From a bacterium (GTDB lineage: Bacteria > Bacillota > Clostridia > Lachnospirales > Lachnospiraceae), in the NCBI GenBank assembly GCA_023666335.1, contig JAMPCE010000016.1, forward strand, positions 1 to 57,274: 57,274 bases of DNA, written 5' to 3'. A model generated the notes under the pieces. It ran no database searches. It saw only the letters and a list, made by a program, of their open reading frames with translations, and was not told the origin of the DNA. The translations under genes and the position numbers were made by a program. Positions 1 through 8,629 of the stretch are shown here, one piece after another; within the stretch, counting starts at the first letter, position 1; every line of letters begins with the position of its first letter.

Positions 1-2
1 CG

Positions 3-1100
3 AAAGATATTTTGTTTCAGGAGCTTATGAAAAACACAATTCAAACATTGATTTACCTGTTATTCATCGAAGCGGCAGTCATCCTGCTTCTGTACTGTCT
101 TGTCAAATGGAAGGTAATTGATGGCATACACAGTATTTTGGAAAGTTTGTCGGCTATCACGGAGGGAAATCTTTACACAACCGTAACGGTCGGCGGAAAC
201 CGTGAATTTGAAGAACTGAGCAGCGGAATCAATACCATGGTGAAAAGTATTATCAATCTTTCAGACAGAATATCAGCCATTATCGACGTCAGCGGTATTC
301 CGCTGGCGGCATATGAATATGAAAACGGAAACGACCATGCTTTTGTCACTTCGGGAATCGGGAAGCTGTTGGAAATTCCGACAGAGAAGGTAAATGAACT
401 TTGTCAAAATACAAATGCTTTTGACAGCTATATGAATGATATTACAAGAGAGCCTGTTGAAAGCGAGGAGGATGTTTATCGAATCAGCGATACAAAATAT
501 GTGCGCATTCATATGTCCGAATCACAGACCGGGAAACTTGGCGTCATCATAGATGTTACGCCAGATATGACGGAAAAAATACGTATGCGTTACGAGAATA
601 CACATGACGCGCTCACAAAACTCTATAAATACCAATATTTTCAGCAACTGGCGCAAAATATCCTGCGGGATATGCCAAAGGGAAAAATATGCGCTGCCGT
701 TATGCTGGATTTGGATTATTTTAAAGGAATCAATGATAGCTTTGGGCATGATAGTGGTGATAAATACCTTCAATGTTTTGCTGAAATTCTTCATGCCATG
801 CCCTCAGAACACTATCTGACTTCAAGACGTTCCGGCGATGAGTTTTGTATGATGATTTTCGATTGTGACAGCAGAATAGATATTGTTCGTTATTTAGAGC
901 ATTTTTATTCTGTTCTTAGCAAGAAAAATATTGCGTTATCTGATACAAAAACACAAACGCTCAGCGCATCTGCAGGTTTTTCGTGGACTGCGGATTCGAG
1001 AGCGGATGTGTCTGTACTTTTAAGCCATGCGGACGAGGCGCTTTATGATATTAAAAAAACAACAAAGGGAACATATGGGGAATTTGGACAGGTCAATTAA
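3..1100 (+). CDS. Membrane diguanylate cyclase (HAMP-PAS-like-GGDEF), 5' end outside the window
   Basis: The frame is open to the left edge of the window, so this is the C-terminal part of a longer protein. Counting from the TTG at position 12, one transmembrane helix lies at about residues 12-31 and a HAMP-like linker at about 33-82. A PAS-like stretch spans about 85-185 and a GGDEF domain about 200-355. The active-site motif is SGDEF (residues 274-278), with the substrate-pocket motif NDSFGHDSGD before it. SGDEF variants can be active in this family. The usual RxxD inhibitory site ahead of the motif is not present. Its likely role is cyclic di-GMP synthesis in response to an extracellular signal sensed by the missing N-terminus. 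The stop codon overlaps the stop of the convergent lipoprotein gene by 8 bp. Confidence 0.85.
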   Translation, partial: KDILFQELMKNTIQTLIYLLFIEAAVILLLYCLVKWKVIDGIHSILESLSAITEGNLYTTVTVGGNREFEELSSGINTMVKSIINLSDRISAIIDVSGIPLAAYEYENGNDHAFVTSGIGKLLEIPTEKVNELCQNTNAFDSYMNDITREPVESEEDVYRISDTKYVRIHMSESQTGKLGVIIDVTPDMTEKIRMRYENTHDALTKLYKYQYFQQLAQNILRDMPKGKICAAVMLDLDYFKGINDSFGHDSGDKYLQCFAEILHAMPSEHYLTSRRSGDEFCMMIFDCDSRIDIVRYLEHFYSVLSKKNIALSDTKTQTLSASAGFSWTADSRADVSVLLSHADEALYDIKKTTKGTYGEFGQVN

Positions 1101-1611
1101 TTCCCGTTATTCCAAGTTTTCCATCCACCGCTTTAAAAATAACATTCGGTGTGGCATCGCCCATGATAACTCCTGCCATCGTTTCCTCCATTGTCGAAGC
1201 ATCCACCGCCTCGATCACAGCACAACGCTCCTCCGTAAAAACAGCATCCGCTCCCAAAGCAAGAAAGGCTTCTTTGTCCTCAATCACCTCTCCATTCACC
1301 ACGAGAGGATAGGAACACAGCTCTGCGAGTGCCTCCATATCTTTCCCCGCAAACGCTGCCTGGATCTGTTCTGCAAATACTGCATTTTCGCCCAGCTTTC
1401 CCTTTTCCTCTAAGTCTTCATAATTATCATTCTTTGCTTCCACTTCATCTTTCGTTGGCACACTTTCCGTCTGCATATCAATTGCTGGATCGCTAACCGC
1501 TTGTATTTCTACAGCCGACATTTCTGTTGTCGGTTCCGCTTCCTCCCCGCCACATCCCACACAAGCAAAAATCATCGCTCCCATTATCAGTACCAGTTTC
1601 CATTTTTTCAT
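1093..1611 (-). CDS. Small secreted lipoprotein of unknown function
   Basis: This 172-residue protein starts with a lipoprotein signal: MKKWK, a hydrophobic stretch, and a lipobox ending VGC at about residue 20. An acidic Thr/Glu-rich linker follows (to about residue 70). The C-terminal part has a compact alpha/beta look, but I do not recognise the fold. A good ribosome binding site (GGGAGG, about 7 nt upstream) supports the start. It should be anchored on the outer face of the membrane. It is convergent with the diguanylate cyclase and overlaps it by 8 bp at the stop codons. Confidence 0.75.
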   Translation of the reverse strand: MKKWKLVLIMGAMIFACVGCGGEEAEPTTEMSAVEIQAVSDPAIDMQTESVPTKDEVEAKNDNYEDLEEKGKLGENAVFAEQIQAAFAGKDMEALAELCSYPLVVNGEVIEDKEAFLALGADAVFTEERCAVIEAVDASTMEETMAGVIMGDATPNVIFKAVDGKLGITGIN

Positions 1612-1669
1612 AACATATCCTCCCTGTTCTATTTTTTTAGACTGCCATATCCAATAATCCTACTGTGAT

Positions 1670-1894
1670 TTACACCATATCGCCTGCACAGTCTGTCTCT
1701 ATTTTATTCTTCGTATGTTTTCCCAGCCATTTCAATTTTTCGCGTTTCCTCCTGATTTTTCGCAATCCTGCGAGAACTTTGCCGTCAGGCTGGTTGATTA
1801 AATGCCTGTGGATTTGTATAATTTTAGAAAAGGATTTGAGCCTTCTGATAAGGGAATTGGGATTTATAGGGTTATATTGATATTTAACAGGCAT
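1670..1894 (-). CDS. Possible small basic protein (74 aa), doubtful
   Basis: An open frame of 74 codons starts MPVKYQYNP and is rich in Lys and Arg (RKIRRKREKLKWLGKH near the C-terminus). A GGAAGAG stretch lies about 7 nt before the ATG. It has no signal peptide, is not AgrD-like, and I recognise no family. It lies divergent to the Agr-type regulator and shares its start region with one arm of an inverted repeat. It could be chance or a remnant, so I list it only because the region is otherwise empty. Confidence 0.25.
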   Translation of the reverse strand: MPVKYQYNPINPNSLIRRLKSFSKIIQIHRHLINQPDGKVLAGLRKIRRKREKLKWLGKHTKNKIETDCAGDMV

Positions 1895-1973
1895 AAATTT
1901 TCTCTTCCATTTGTAGTTAGAATGTGATAGTGTAGATACCTCAATTTTACCACAAGTGGAGAGAAAATTTATC
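1893..1973. repeat. Imperfect inverted repeat upstream of the Agr-like regulator
   Basis: The arm at 1893-1914 (ATAAATTTTCTCTTCCATTT and following bases) is the near-perfect reverse complement of 1951-1972, with a 14-base exact core and about 36 bp between the arms. It lies 35-115 bp upstream of the regulator start. It could form a leader hairpin or act as a paired operator for a LytTR protein. No terminator-like T-run follows it. Confidence 0.5.
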
Positions 1974-2007
1974 ATAATTTCCTATATGAGAACAAAAAAG
2001 GAACGAA

Positions 2008-2754
2008 ATGAGGATTTTCATGAGAATAACGATTTGTGATGACAGTATCAAAGATTTACTTGCTATCGAAAAGCTGGTATTAAAATTTAAATCTCAGAAT
2101 CCAGACAGCGAGTTTGTTTTGGAAAAATTTTCTGATTCTTCCAGAGTGTCCACCGAAATAGCCAAGGGGCAATTCTCCGATATTTATATATTAGATATGC
2201 TGATGCCCGACCGCACAGGTATCGACCTCGGCAGACAACTGCGGGATTCTGGCTGTAACAATGTAATCATCTTTATCACTGCTTCGGACGATTATGCACT
2301 GGACGCCTACGGGGTACAGGCGATCCGCTATCTTTTAAAACCGATTAACGAGGGGAAACTGTTTGAAGCACTCGACTACGCCATGTCTTACATGAATGCA
2401 AAAACAGAGCCTTTGTATCTCATCAAGACAACGGGCGGACTGGTGCAGCGGCCTTATTCTAAAATAGAATATATCGAAAATGCCGGGAGAAAATTAGAAG
2501 TGCATCTGACAGACGGAGAAGTATTAAAAAGCCTTTTCATCAGAAAATCTTTTGAAGAAGAAATCTGTGAAGTCGCAGATAAAAATAATTTTATACAGGT
2601 GCATAAGTCCTTTCTCATCAACATGAATTATATACAGCAACTGACCCCGGACTGCGTACTCATGGAATCCGGCGCATACCTTCCGGTCAGCAAGGCAAAA
2701 ACGTCAGTCGTTAAACGGGAATACCTTCTTTTTGTTTCCCGGAAATACCGATAG
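2008..2754 (+). CDS. LytTR-family response regulator (AgrA-like)
   Basis: The protein has an N-terminal receiver domain (about residues 5-125) with the acidic pair in ICDD and a phosphoacceptor Asp in ILDMLMPD (about residue 63). A C-terminal LytTR DNA-binding domain covers about 145-245 (IEYIENAGRKLEVHL, then FIQVHKSFLINMNYI). It probably binds promoter direct repeats once phosphorylated by the kinase encoded 9 bp downstream. Two starts are possible. The ATG at 2008 has AAGGAA upstream. The ATG at 2020 has GAGG 6 nt upstream and gives the family-typical MRITICDD opening. No agrB or agrD gene is adjacent, so the inducing signal is unknown. Confidence 0.9.
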   Translation: MRIFMRITICDDSIKDLLAIEKLVLKFKSQNPDSEFVLEKFSDSSRVSTEIAKGQFSDIYILDMLMPDRTGIDLGRQLRDSGCNNVIIFITASDDYALDAYGVQAIRYLLKPINEGKLFEALDYAMSYMNAKTEPLYLIKTTGGLVQRPYSKIEYIENAGRKLEVHLTDGEVLKSLFIRKSFEEEICEVADKNNFIQVHKSFLINMNYIQQLTPDCVLMESGAYLPVSKAKTSVVKREYLLFVSRKYR

Positions 2755-2763
2755 GAGGGCAGA

Positions 2764-4053
2764 ATGGTTTATTTCAAAGACATATCCTATATGTTGAGCC
2801 ATGTATTTTTTATGGCATTTATCTATCTATTTCTTCCACACCGCTATTCCAAAAAGAAAACGATCGGCATTTGTTTTATCGCCTGCTCTTTGATGAACCT
2901 GTTAGACTTTCTCAAGCTGAACCTTTTTGGTGACAGCAGTCTGGTCTATTTTTTTGCGCTCCTTATCCAGATTGCAATCGCGCAGCTTACCGGTCTGTTA
3001 ATCTCTAAAAAAAGAAACAGCCGTGTTCTGTTTGTCGGGCTGAGCGCCTCCAACTATGTCATCGTCGGAAGTATCGCAACCTCAATCCTCTATCTGCTTA
3101 CTGAAAGCTTCCCATTTGCACTGTTGGGCAATCTGCTGATGCACATCATCATTCTGCTGGTCCTTTTCTTTCGGATCGGCAGCATTTTTCACAGATTCTG
3201 CGAGCGGGATTCTGAAAAAAACTGGTGGGGACTGTGCCTGATTCCCATATTCTTTTACTGCAGCTTTTCCTGCCTTGCTTTCTTTCCCTATACCCTTTAT
3301 GATTATCCGCAAAACAGCCTCGTTTGTATTTTTTTAATGATTACAATGCTGGTATCTTATATCATGGTTATGCGTTATCTGGACAGCGAAGCAAAGCAGA
3401 TGGAAGAGTACTGGAAAAACGTCATGTTTGAATCCTATATCAAAGGATTGGAAAGCCAGAATTATCTAGTAGAACAAGCCGAGCAGAATGTAAAGATACT
3501 ACGGCACGATATGCGCCATTATTCCATGATGATCGATTCCCTGCTAAATCAGGGTGAATATAATGAGATTCGGAACATTATCGGTCACATTAATGATATT
3601 GTAGCGGAAAATAAAGTCAACCGTTACTGCGAAAACCTGATCGTCAATACCGTACTTCTGCAAATGACAGAACAGGCAAAACGTCTCACCATCACACTTC
3701 ATTTGGATACATTAGTGCCAAGGCAGCTCCCGTTTAATGAATATGAGTTTGCCATGATTTTAGCAAACCTTCTGGAAAATGCGGTCTTTAGCGTACAAAA
3801 CTTAAACCTTGACAAGAGAACCGTCACCGCAAAAGTACACTGCACAACAGAACATCTTCTGGTCGATATGGAAAACGAGTACATGGGAAATATCGAATTT
3901 GACTCCCTGACAGGTCTCCCCAAAAGCAGGAAGGGCAAGGGACACGGTCTGGGTATGCAAAGCGTACAGGCGTTTTCAGACAAGCTGCAGGGGACGATTG
4001 ACTGTTACTGCGAAGATGGGATATTCCGGATCATACTGTTTGTGAAATTTTAA
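2764..4053 (+). CDS. AgrC-like sensor histidine kinase (GHKL type)
   Basis: This 429-residue protein has about six transmembrane helices in the first 205 residues. A cytoplasmic kinase core follows: LRHDMRHY with the presumed phosphorylated His at 248, then the N-box NLLENA near 335 and the G-box GKGHGLGM near 395. This is the class-10 layout of peptide-pheromone receptors such as AgrC and VirS. It follows the LytTR regulator by 9 bp and ends the transcription unit. With no pheromone precursor or AgrB protease nearby, the ligand cannot be inferred. Confidence 0.9.
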   Translation: MVYFKDISYMLSHVFFMAFIYLFLPHRYSKKKTIGICFIACSLMNLLDFLKLNLFGDSSLVYFFALLIQIAIAQLTGLLISKKRNSRVLFVGLSASNYVIVGSIATSILYLLTESFPFALLGNLLMHIIILLVLFFRIGSIFHRFCERDSEKNWWGLCLIPIFFYCSFSCLAFFPYTLYDYPQNSLVCIFLMITMLVSYIMVMRYLDSEAKQMEEYWKNVMFESYIKGLESQNYLVEQAEQNVKILRHDMRHYSMMIDSLLNQGEYNEIRNIIGHINDIVAENKVNRYCENLIVNTVLLQMTEQAKRLTITLHLDTLVPRQLPFNEYEFAMILANLLENAVFSVQNLNLDKRTVTAKVHCTTEHLLVDMENEYMGNIEFDSLTGLPKSRKGKGHGLGMQSVQAFSDKLQGTIDCYCEDGIFRIILFVKF

Positions 4054-4146
4054 TTCTGACAAAATTATCTCACCTTGTTATCGGGTGGGCAGGATAAACT
4101 TATAAACTGTTATTACAATCAAGCGACAACTCATACCTTATCATCT

Positions 4147-4320
4147 TCATGCTCTTCTTATAACCTGTCCCACTTTTCCGATTTCTTCCAGCTTTGTTTC
4201 GTCAAAAAATGTCTGCACTTCCTCATACAGCAACGGCTGGTTCCCTTTTAATGCGAGTACATAATCACCTTTCCCATCCGCGACCGCTGATACAGTTCCT
4301 TTCTGGCAGTTCATGGCACT
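4147..4320 (-). pseudogene. Remnant of an ISAs1-family transposase
   Basis: A fragment of 55 codons from the ATG at 4314 contains MNCQKGTVSAVADG and then GDYVLALKGNQPLLYEE. This is the hallmark strand of ISAs1/H-repeat transposases (family pattern DAMGCQK...GDYVLALKGNQ). Only this short middle part survives, and it ends at a TGA at 4147. The reading can be extended a few codons upstream (E-V-R-S-A), up to the stop codon of the neighbouring reductase gene. No inverted repeats or remaining catalytic parts were found nearby, so the insertion is old and mostly deleted. Confidence 0.7.
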
Positions 4321-4322
4321 TC

Positions 4323-5177
4323 TCACTTCTGTTCATCCACCGGCGGCACCATCTTCACATATCCTTCCAGCATTTCCGGCGTACTGTGGTAATACCGCTC
4401 GTCTTTATTCAGCGCAACGATGTTTGCCATTTCCTCATCTGTCAGAGAAAAGTCAAAGATGTCAAAGTTTGCGCGGATATGATCGGGGTTCTTGGAACCG
4501 GGGATGACAATGTTACCCGCCTGCGCATGCCAGCGCAGAATGATCTGCGCATTGGATTTGTCATACTTTGCGGCAAGGCGTGTAAATATCGCTTCCTGTT
4601 GCAGCGTCTTGTCGCCATGCCCAAGCGGATACCACGCCTGAATGATGATGCCTTCCTGATCCAGAAACGATTTCAGTTCCTTTTCCTGTGAATACGGATG
4701 CACTTCGGTCTGCAAGATCGAGGGCTTCACCTCGCAGACGGCAAGGATCTCTTCCACCTGTTTTGCCGCAAAATTAGACAGACCGATGGCTTTCACCTTT
4801 CCGGCTTTGTATGCTTTTTCCATCAGCCGATATCCGGCAATATAGTTTCCGGCAGGCTGGTGGATCAAAAGCAGATCGATATAGTCCGTGTCAAGGCGCT
4901 CCAACGTCTTTTCCACCGCATCTTCCTGCTCATAAAAAGACGGCCACAGCTTGGTCTCAAGAAAAATCTCCTCTCTCGGCACACCGGATTTTTTCATGGC
5001 GCGTCCTACCGCCTTCTCATTCATATAGGCGTTTGCCGTGTCGATCAGGCGATACCCGTCTTTCAGGGCACTGAGGCAGGAATTTTCCGCCTCATCAGGG
5101 GAAAGCATAAAAGTGCCGATGCCTACCAGCGGCATCTGAATCCCGTTGTTCAGTGTTACATACGCTTGATTACTCAT
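4323..5177 (-). CDS. Aldo/keto reductase
   Basis: This 284-residue (alpha/beta)8 barrel oxidoreductase is NADPH-dependent by family. The catalytic tetrad is visible: Asp and Tyr in RLIDTANAY (about residues 44-52), Lys in LETKLW (about 76-81) and His in LLLIHQP (about 107-113). The C-terminal cofactor motif IVIPGSKNPDHI is also present. It resembles 2,5-diketo-D-gluconate reductase-type enzymes, but the substrate is not predictable. AGGGAG lies upstream of the ATG. A terminator separates it from the LysR gene that precedes it on the same strand. An IS remnant abuts its stop codon. Confidence 0.92.
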   Translation of the reverse strand: MSNQAYVTLNNGIQMPLVGIGTFMLSPDEAENSCLSALKDGYRLIDTANAYMNEKAVGRAMKKSGVPREEIFLETKLWPSFYEQEDAVEKTLERLDTDYIDLLLIHQPAGNYIAGYRLMEKAYKAGKVKAIGLSNFAAKQVEEILAVCEVKPSILQTEVHPYSQEKELKSFLDQEGIIIQAWYPLGHGDKTLQQEAIFTRLAAKYDKSNAQIILRWHAQAGNIVIPGSKNPDHIRANFDIFDFSLTDEEMANIVALNKDERYYHSTPEMLEGYVKMVPPVDEQK

Positions 5178-5246
5178 CTTTTTTCGCTCCCTTTCCTGAT
5201 TCTTTGATCGCAGGATGCTAATCCTGTGATACTTGCATCATAAACA

Positions 5247-5274
5247 AAACGAGACCTCTTGAGAAGTCTCGTTT
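5247..5274 (-). terminator. Rho-independent terminator after the LysR-like gene
   Basis: AAACGAGAC and GTCTCGTTT form a perfect 9-bp stem around a short loop. On the minus strand the stem is followed by TTTTGTTTATG, giving a T-rich tail. Confidence 0.8.
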
Positions 5275-5311
5275 CGTACATAAGTATATACTAAAAGTTA
5301 TAGCTGATTGT

Positions 5312-5830
5312 TCAGCCCGCAGACACAACCTGCCGGACGGCTTCCAAAAAGCGTTCCAGCATCTCAGATGGCTGCGGGGGATAAAGGATCCCGAACGGAA
5401 TCGCGTATTCCCATTCCACGGGTATCACTTTTAACATCGGGTGGACGCACGACCATTTTTCTATCGCCAGCAGAACATTTTTTTGGCGTTCGCACTGATT
5501 AAAAATATCCACGTCATAAAAATCAAAATCGACGAGATTGACGGGCAGATGCTCCTCTAACACTTTGTCCCGCACCGCATCCATATTCAAAATCTCTCTG
5601 GCATTTTCCGGCGTATTCTCAAACGGCACAAGCTGAAAGCTGACATCCGAACAGTGCTGATGAATCTGTGGCCATAAGTCAGTCAGAAGCTGCGCGGGCG
5701 TCATGGGCGACGTGCCGATGCGGACAACGCTGGTCTCGTCCTGCATGGCTGCCTTTGCACGCGCCGCCGCCTTATTGAAACTTCCCGCGTCCGCTGTCCG
5801 GATAAATCTTTCAAGCTGGGAACGATACAT
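5312..5830 (-). pseudogene. LysR-family regulator with two internal in-frame deletions
   Basis: The 172-residue frame is colinear with the roughly 300-residue LysR family but lacks two blocks. The start MYRSQLERFIRTADAGSFNK matches helix 1 of the winged-helix domain. It then jumps at about residue 22 to ARAKAAMQDETSVVRIGTSP, which is normally near residue 95. The recognition helix and linker helix are therefore missing. A second jump at about residue 83 (REILNM to DAVRDKV) removes part of the effector domain. The rest (DFDFYDVDIFNQCE, VIPVEWEYAIPFG) is well preserved. A good AAGGAG site remains. The product should not bind DNA, so I call it a decaying gene. It could once have controlled the reductase or dehydrogenase next to it. 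Confidence 0.75.
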
Positions 5831-5905
5831 GGCTGCCTCTCCTTTCGTCCCTTTCGGTTTTCGACGATCTGACGGTTTCTCTGCATGATATGGCGCATTC
5901 GTTGT

Positions 5906-6592
5906 TCAAATACAGATAGAAACGCTTCTCCCCCGCCTGCAGTCCGCGATCGCCTGCCGCACCACCCGCTCCGGCTTCGCCATAAAAAGCGCTTTCAAAC
6001 GCCCGGGCTTCTCTCCGTTTTGATATGCCTGCGATATAAAAGGCGTGTCCACGGGTCCGGAACAGACGGCGCACACCTGAATGCCGCGGTCTTTCAGTTC
6101 CCTGCCGAGCGCCCGGCTGAAAGAATAGACATATGCTTTCGACGCGGCATAGACCGCAAAATCCGCCTGCGGAAAGAAAGCCGCCCCGGAAGCAAGCTGA
6201 ATGACCTTACTGCCCTTTCGCAGATAAGGAAGACAAAGTTTCGTCATGCGGGTGAGGGCTGTGATATTGACTTGCAGCATGGCGTCGATTTCCGCTGCGC
6301 TCTGTTCGGCAAATGCTCCGTGGCTGCCGACGCCCGCGCAGTTGACCAGCACCGTGATTCGCGGCTTCTGGATCGAGAGCACTTCCGCAAACTGCCGCAG
6401 GGATTTCTCATCGGTCAGGTCAATGGCGATCGTGCGCGTTTTGTGCATCATTTTCTCTGCAAGGCGCTCCATCGGCTCTTTTCTGCGGGCGAGCAGCCAG
6501 ATCTCGTCCGTTTTCCCCAATGCTTTGTCAAGTTGTCCGGCAAATTCCGCGCCAAGCCCGGAGGAGGCGCCGGTGATGATGGCGATACGCAT
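5906..6592 (-). CDS. Short-chain dehydrogenase/reductase
   Basis: This 228-residue Rossmann-fold oxidoreductase has the nucleotide motif TGASSGLG (residues 8-15), NCAGVG near 89-94, a catalytic Ser in QLASGAAF and YAASK as the Tyr-xxx-Lys pair. AAGGAG about 6 nt upstream fixes the start at 6592; a longer upstream frame is spurious. It begins 11 bp after the stop of the YgiQ gene and is probably co-transcribed with it. The C-terminus ends abruptly after GRSVSICI, shorter than close relatives usually are, so the last residues may have been lost. Confidence 0.88.
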   Translation of the reverse strand: MRIAIITGASSGLGAEFAGQLDKALGKTDEIWLLARRKEPMERLAEKMMHKTRTIAIDLTDEKSLRQFAEVLSIQKPRITVLVNCAGVGSHGAFAEQSAAEIDAMLQVNITALTRMTKLCLPYLRKGSKVIQLASGAAFFPQADFAVYAASKAYVYSFSRALGRELKDRGIQVCAVCSGPVDTPFISQAYQNGEKPGRLKALFMAKPERVVRQAIADCRRGRSVSICI

Positions 6593-6602
6593 GTTTTTCT
6601 CC

Positions 6603-8558
6603 TTACGCTTTCTTTTTGGGATGGATGTTGCGAATCGTTTTTTTCTTATTTTTCTGCGGTTTGTCCGTTTTGACAGTCTGTTTCGTCTTTTGATCGGTTC
6701 TCGTCTTCCGGAAATCGCTGTGTGTCTGCTTCTGTCCGGCAGAACCGTTCTGCATCTTCCCACTGCTCTGTCTGGGACGGATCAGGCATTGTTTATCGAA
6801 CCCGATCAAATCCTTTCTGCCAGCCTTTACCAGCGCCTCCCGCACCAGTTCGTAGTTTTTGGGATTGCGGTACTGGATCAGCGCCCGCTGCATGGCTTTC
6901 TCATGCGGATTTTTGCAGACATACACCGATTTTCCGTTTCGGGGATCGATTCCCGTATAATACATGACGGTAGACATCGTGGAGGGCGTCGGATAAAAGT
7001 CCTGCACCTGTTCGGGCATATAGCCGAGATCGCGCAGATATTCCGCGAGCTCGATCGCCTCTTTTAAGCCGGAGCCTGGATGCGACGACATCAGGTAAGG
7101 CACGAGGAACTGCTTTTTCCCTAAATCATCATTTAACTTTTTGAATCTTTTCACAAACTTCTCGTAAACTGCATTCGCAGGCTTGCCCATGCGGGAAAGT
7201 ACGGGATCGCTGATATGCTCCGGCGCGACTTTCAGCTGCCCGCTCACATGGTGCTCTACCAGCTCCCTGAAAAAAGTGTCGTCCGCGTCGGCAAGCAGAT
7301 AATCAAAGCGGATGCCGGAGCGGATGAAGACTTTCTTCACATCGGGCAAGGCGCGGAGTTTCCGCAAAAGTGCGAGGTAATCCGAGTGATCCACCGTGAG
7401 ATTCGGACAGGGCGCAGGAAAGAGGCACTGTTTTTCCTTGCAGACGCCCTGCGTCAACTGCTTTTCACAGGAGGGATGCCTAAAATTTGCGGTCGGACCG
7501 CCCACGTCGTGGATGTAGCCCTTAAAATCAGGATCCTGTATCATGATTTCTGCTTCCCGCAGGATGGATTCGTGACTCCTGACCTGCACCGTTCTTCCCT
7601 GATGGAAAGTCAGGGCGCAGAAATTACAGCCGCCGAAACACCCGCGGTTACTGACGAGAGAAAACTTGATCTCTGCGATGGCAGGAACGCCGCCCGCCGC
7701 CTCATAGGAAGGATGATAAGTCCGCATATAGGGCAGTTCGTAGATATCGTCCATCTCCTGCATGGAAAGCGGCGGCTCGGGCGGATTCTGCACCACAAAA
7801 ACGCCGTTCGGATAGGCTTCCATCAGGGTCTTTCCCGTGAAAGGATCGGTATTGCAGGATTGGATCTGAAAGCTCTCCGCATACCGCTCCGGATGCCGCT
7901 TCATCTCGTCGTAGGACGGCAGCAAGATACCGTCCGGAATGCCGCTTGTATCTTTTGCCCGATAGACCGTCCCGGGGATAAAGGTGATATCCCGCACCGC
8001 AATGCCGCTGTCAAGCGCCTCCGCGATCGCTACAATGGATTTTTCTCCCATTCCGTAGGAGATCAGGTCCGCCTGGCTGTCTAAGAGAATCGAACGCTTG
8101 AAACTGTCCGACCAGTAATCGTAATGCGCCAGTCTGCGCAGGCTTGCTTCGATCCCGCCGATGATCACGGGCACATCTTTGTAAGTTTTGCGGATGAGGT
8201 TGCCGTAGACGACCGCCGCGTGATCAGGGCGCTTTCCCATGACGCCGCCGGGCGTGTAGGCGTCCGTAGGACGGCGCTTTCCGGAGACAAAGTAATGGTT
8301 TACCATAGAATCCATATTGCCGCCGGAAATAAGAAACGCGAGCCGTGGCCGCCCAAGCGCCGTGATACTGCCCTCGTCTTTCCAGTCCGGCTGGGAAAGG
8401 ATCCCCACGCTGTAGCCGTGCGCCTGCAGGACGCGGCTGATGATGGCATGACCAAAAGACGGGTGATCCACATAGGCGTCCCCGATCACATAGACAAAGT
8501 CAAGCTGTTTTATGCCCTGCGCTTCCATATCCTGTTTTGAAATCGGTAAAAATCCCAT
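6603..8558 (-). CDS. YgiQ family radical SAM protein
   Basis: This 651-residue protein carries the radical-SAM cluster motif in CFGGCNFCALTFHQG (CxxxCxxC). A YgiQ-type N-terminal domain (MGFLPISKQDMEAQG, VYVIGDAYVDHPSFGH) and the long C-terminal domain with FYPTPSTMSTVMYYTG are also present. The last 60 residues are a very basic Lys/Arg-rich tail, common in this family. GGAGGA precedes the ATG at 8558 and rules out the longer upstream start. Family members are conserved, but their reaction is not established. It is probably the first gene of a unit with the dehydrogenase downstream. Confidence 0.92.
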   Translation of the reverse strand: MGFLPISKQDMEAQGIKQLDFVYVIGDAYVDHPSFGHAIISRVLQAHGYSVGILSQPDWKDEGSITALGRPRLAFLISGGNMDSMVNHYFVSGKRRPTDAYTPGGVMGKRPDHAAVVYGNLIRKTYKDVPVIIGGIEASLRRLAHYDYWSDSFKRSILLDSQADLISYGMGEKSIVAIAEALDSGIAVRDITFIPGTVYRAKDTSGIPDGILLPSYDEMKRHPERYAESFQIQSCNTDPFTGKTLMEAYPNGVFVVQNPPEPPLSMQEMDDIYELPYMRTYHPSYEAAGGVPAIAEIKFSLVSNRGCFGGCNFCALTFHQGRTVQVRSHESILREAEIMIQDPDFKGYIHDVGGPTANFRHPSCEKQLTQGVCKEKQCLFPAPCPNLTVDHSDYLALLRKLRALPDVKKVFIRSGIRFDYLLADADDTFFRELVEHHVSGQLKVAPEHISDPVLSRMGKPANAVYEKFVKRFKKLNDDLGKKQFLVPYLMSSHPGSGLKEAIELAEYLRDLGYMPEQVQDFYPTPSTMSTVMYYTGIDPRNGKSVYVCKNPHEKAMQRALIQYRNPKNYELVREALVKAGRKDLIGFDKQCLIRPRQSSGKMQNGSAGQKQTHSDFRKTRTDQKTKQTVKTDKPQKNKKKTIRNIHPKKKA

Positions 8559-8629
8559 GATTCCTCCATCTGCCGTTAGACTACATTTTGTCATCAATCC
8601 ATATTGCCATACGTTTCCCGATCACGGTT

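Noticed and set aside
1893-1973. Invertible promoter bounded by the inverted repeat
   Set aside because: The spacer is only about 36 bp, contains no clear promoter, and no recombinase gene lies nearby.
5811-6074. Minus-strand frame of 87 codons overlapping the LysR and dehydrogenase genes
   Set aside because: It lies over the end of the dehydrogenase in another frame, lacks a ribosome site and resembles no family.
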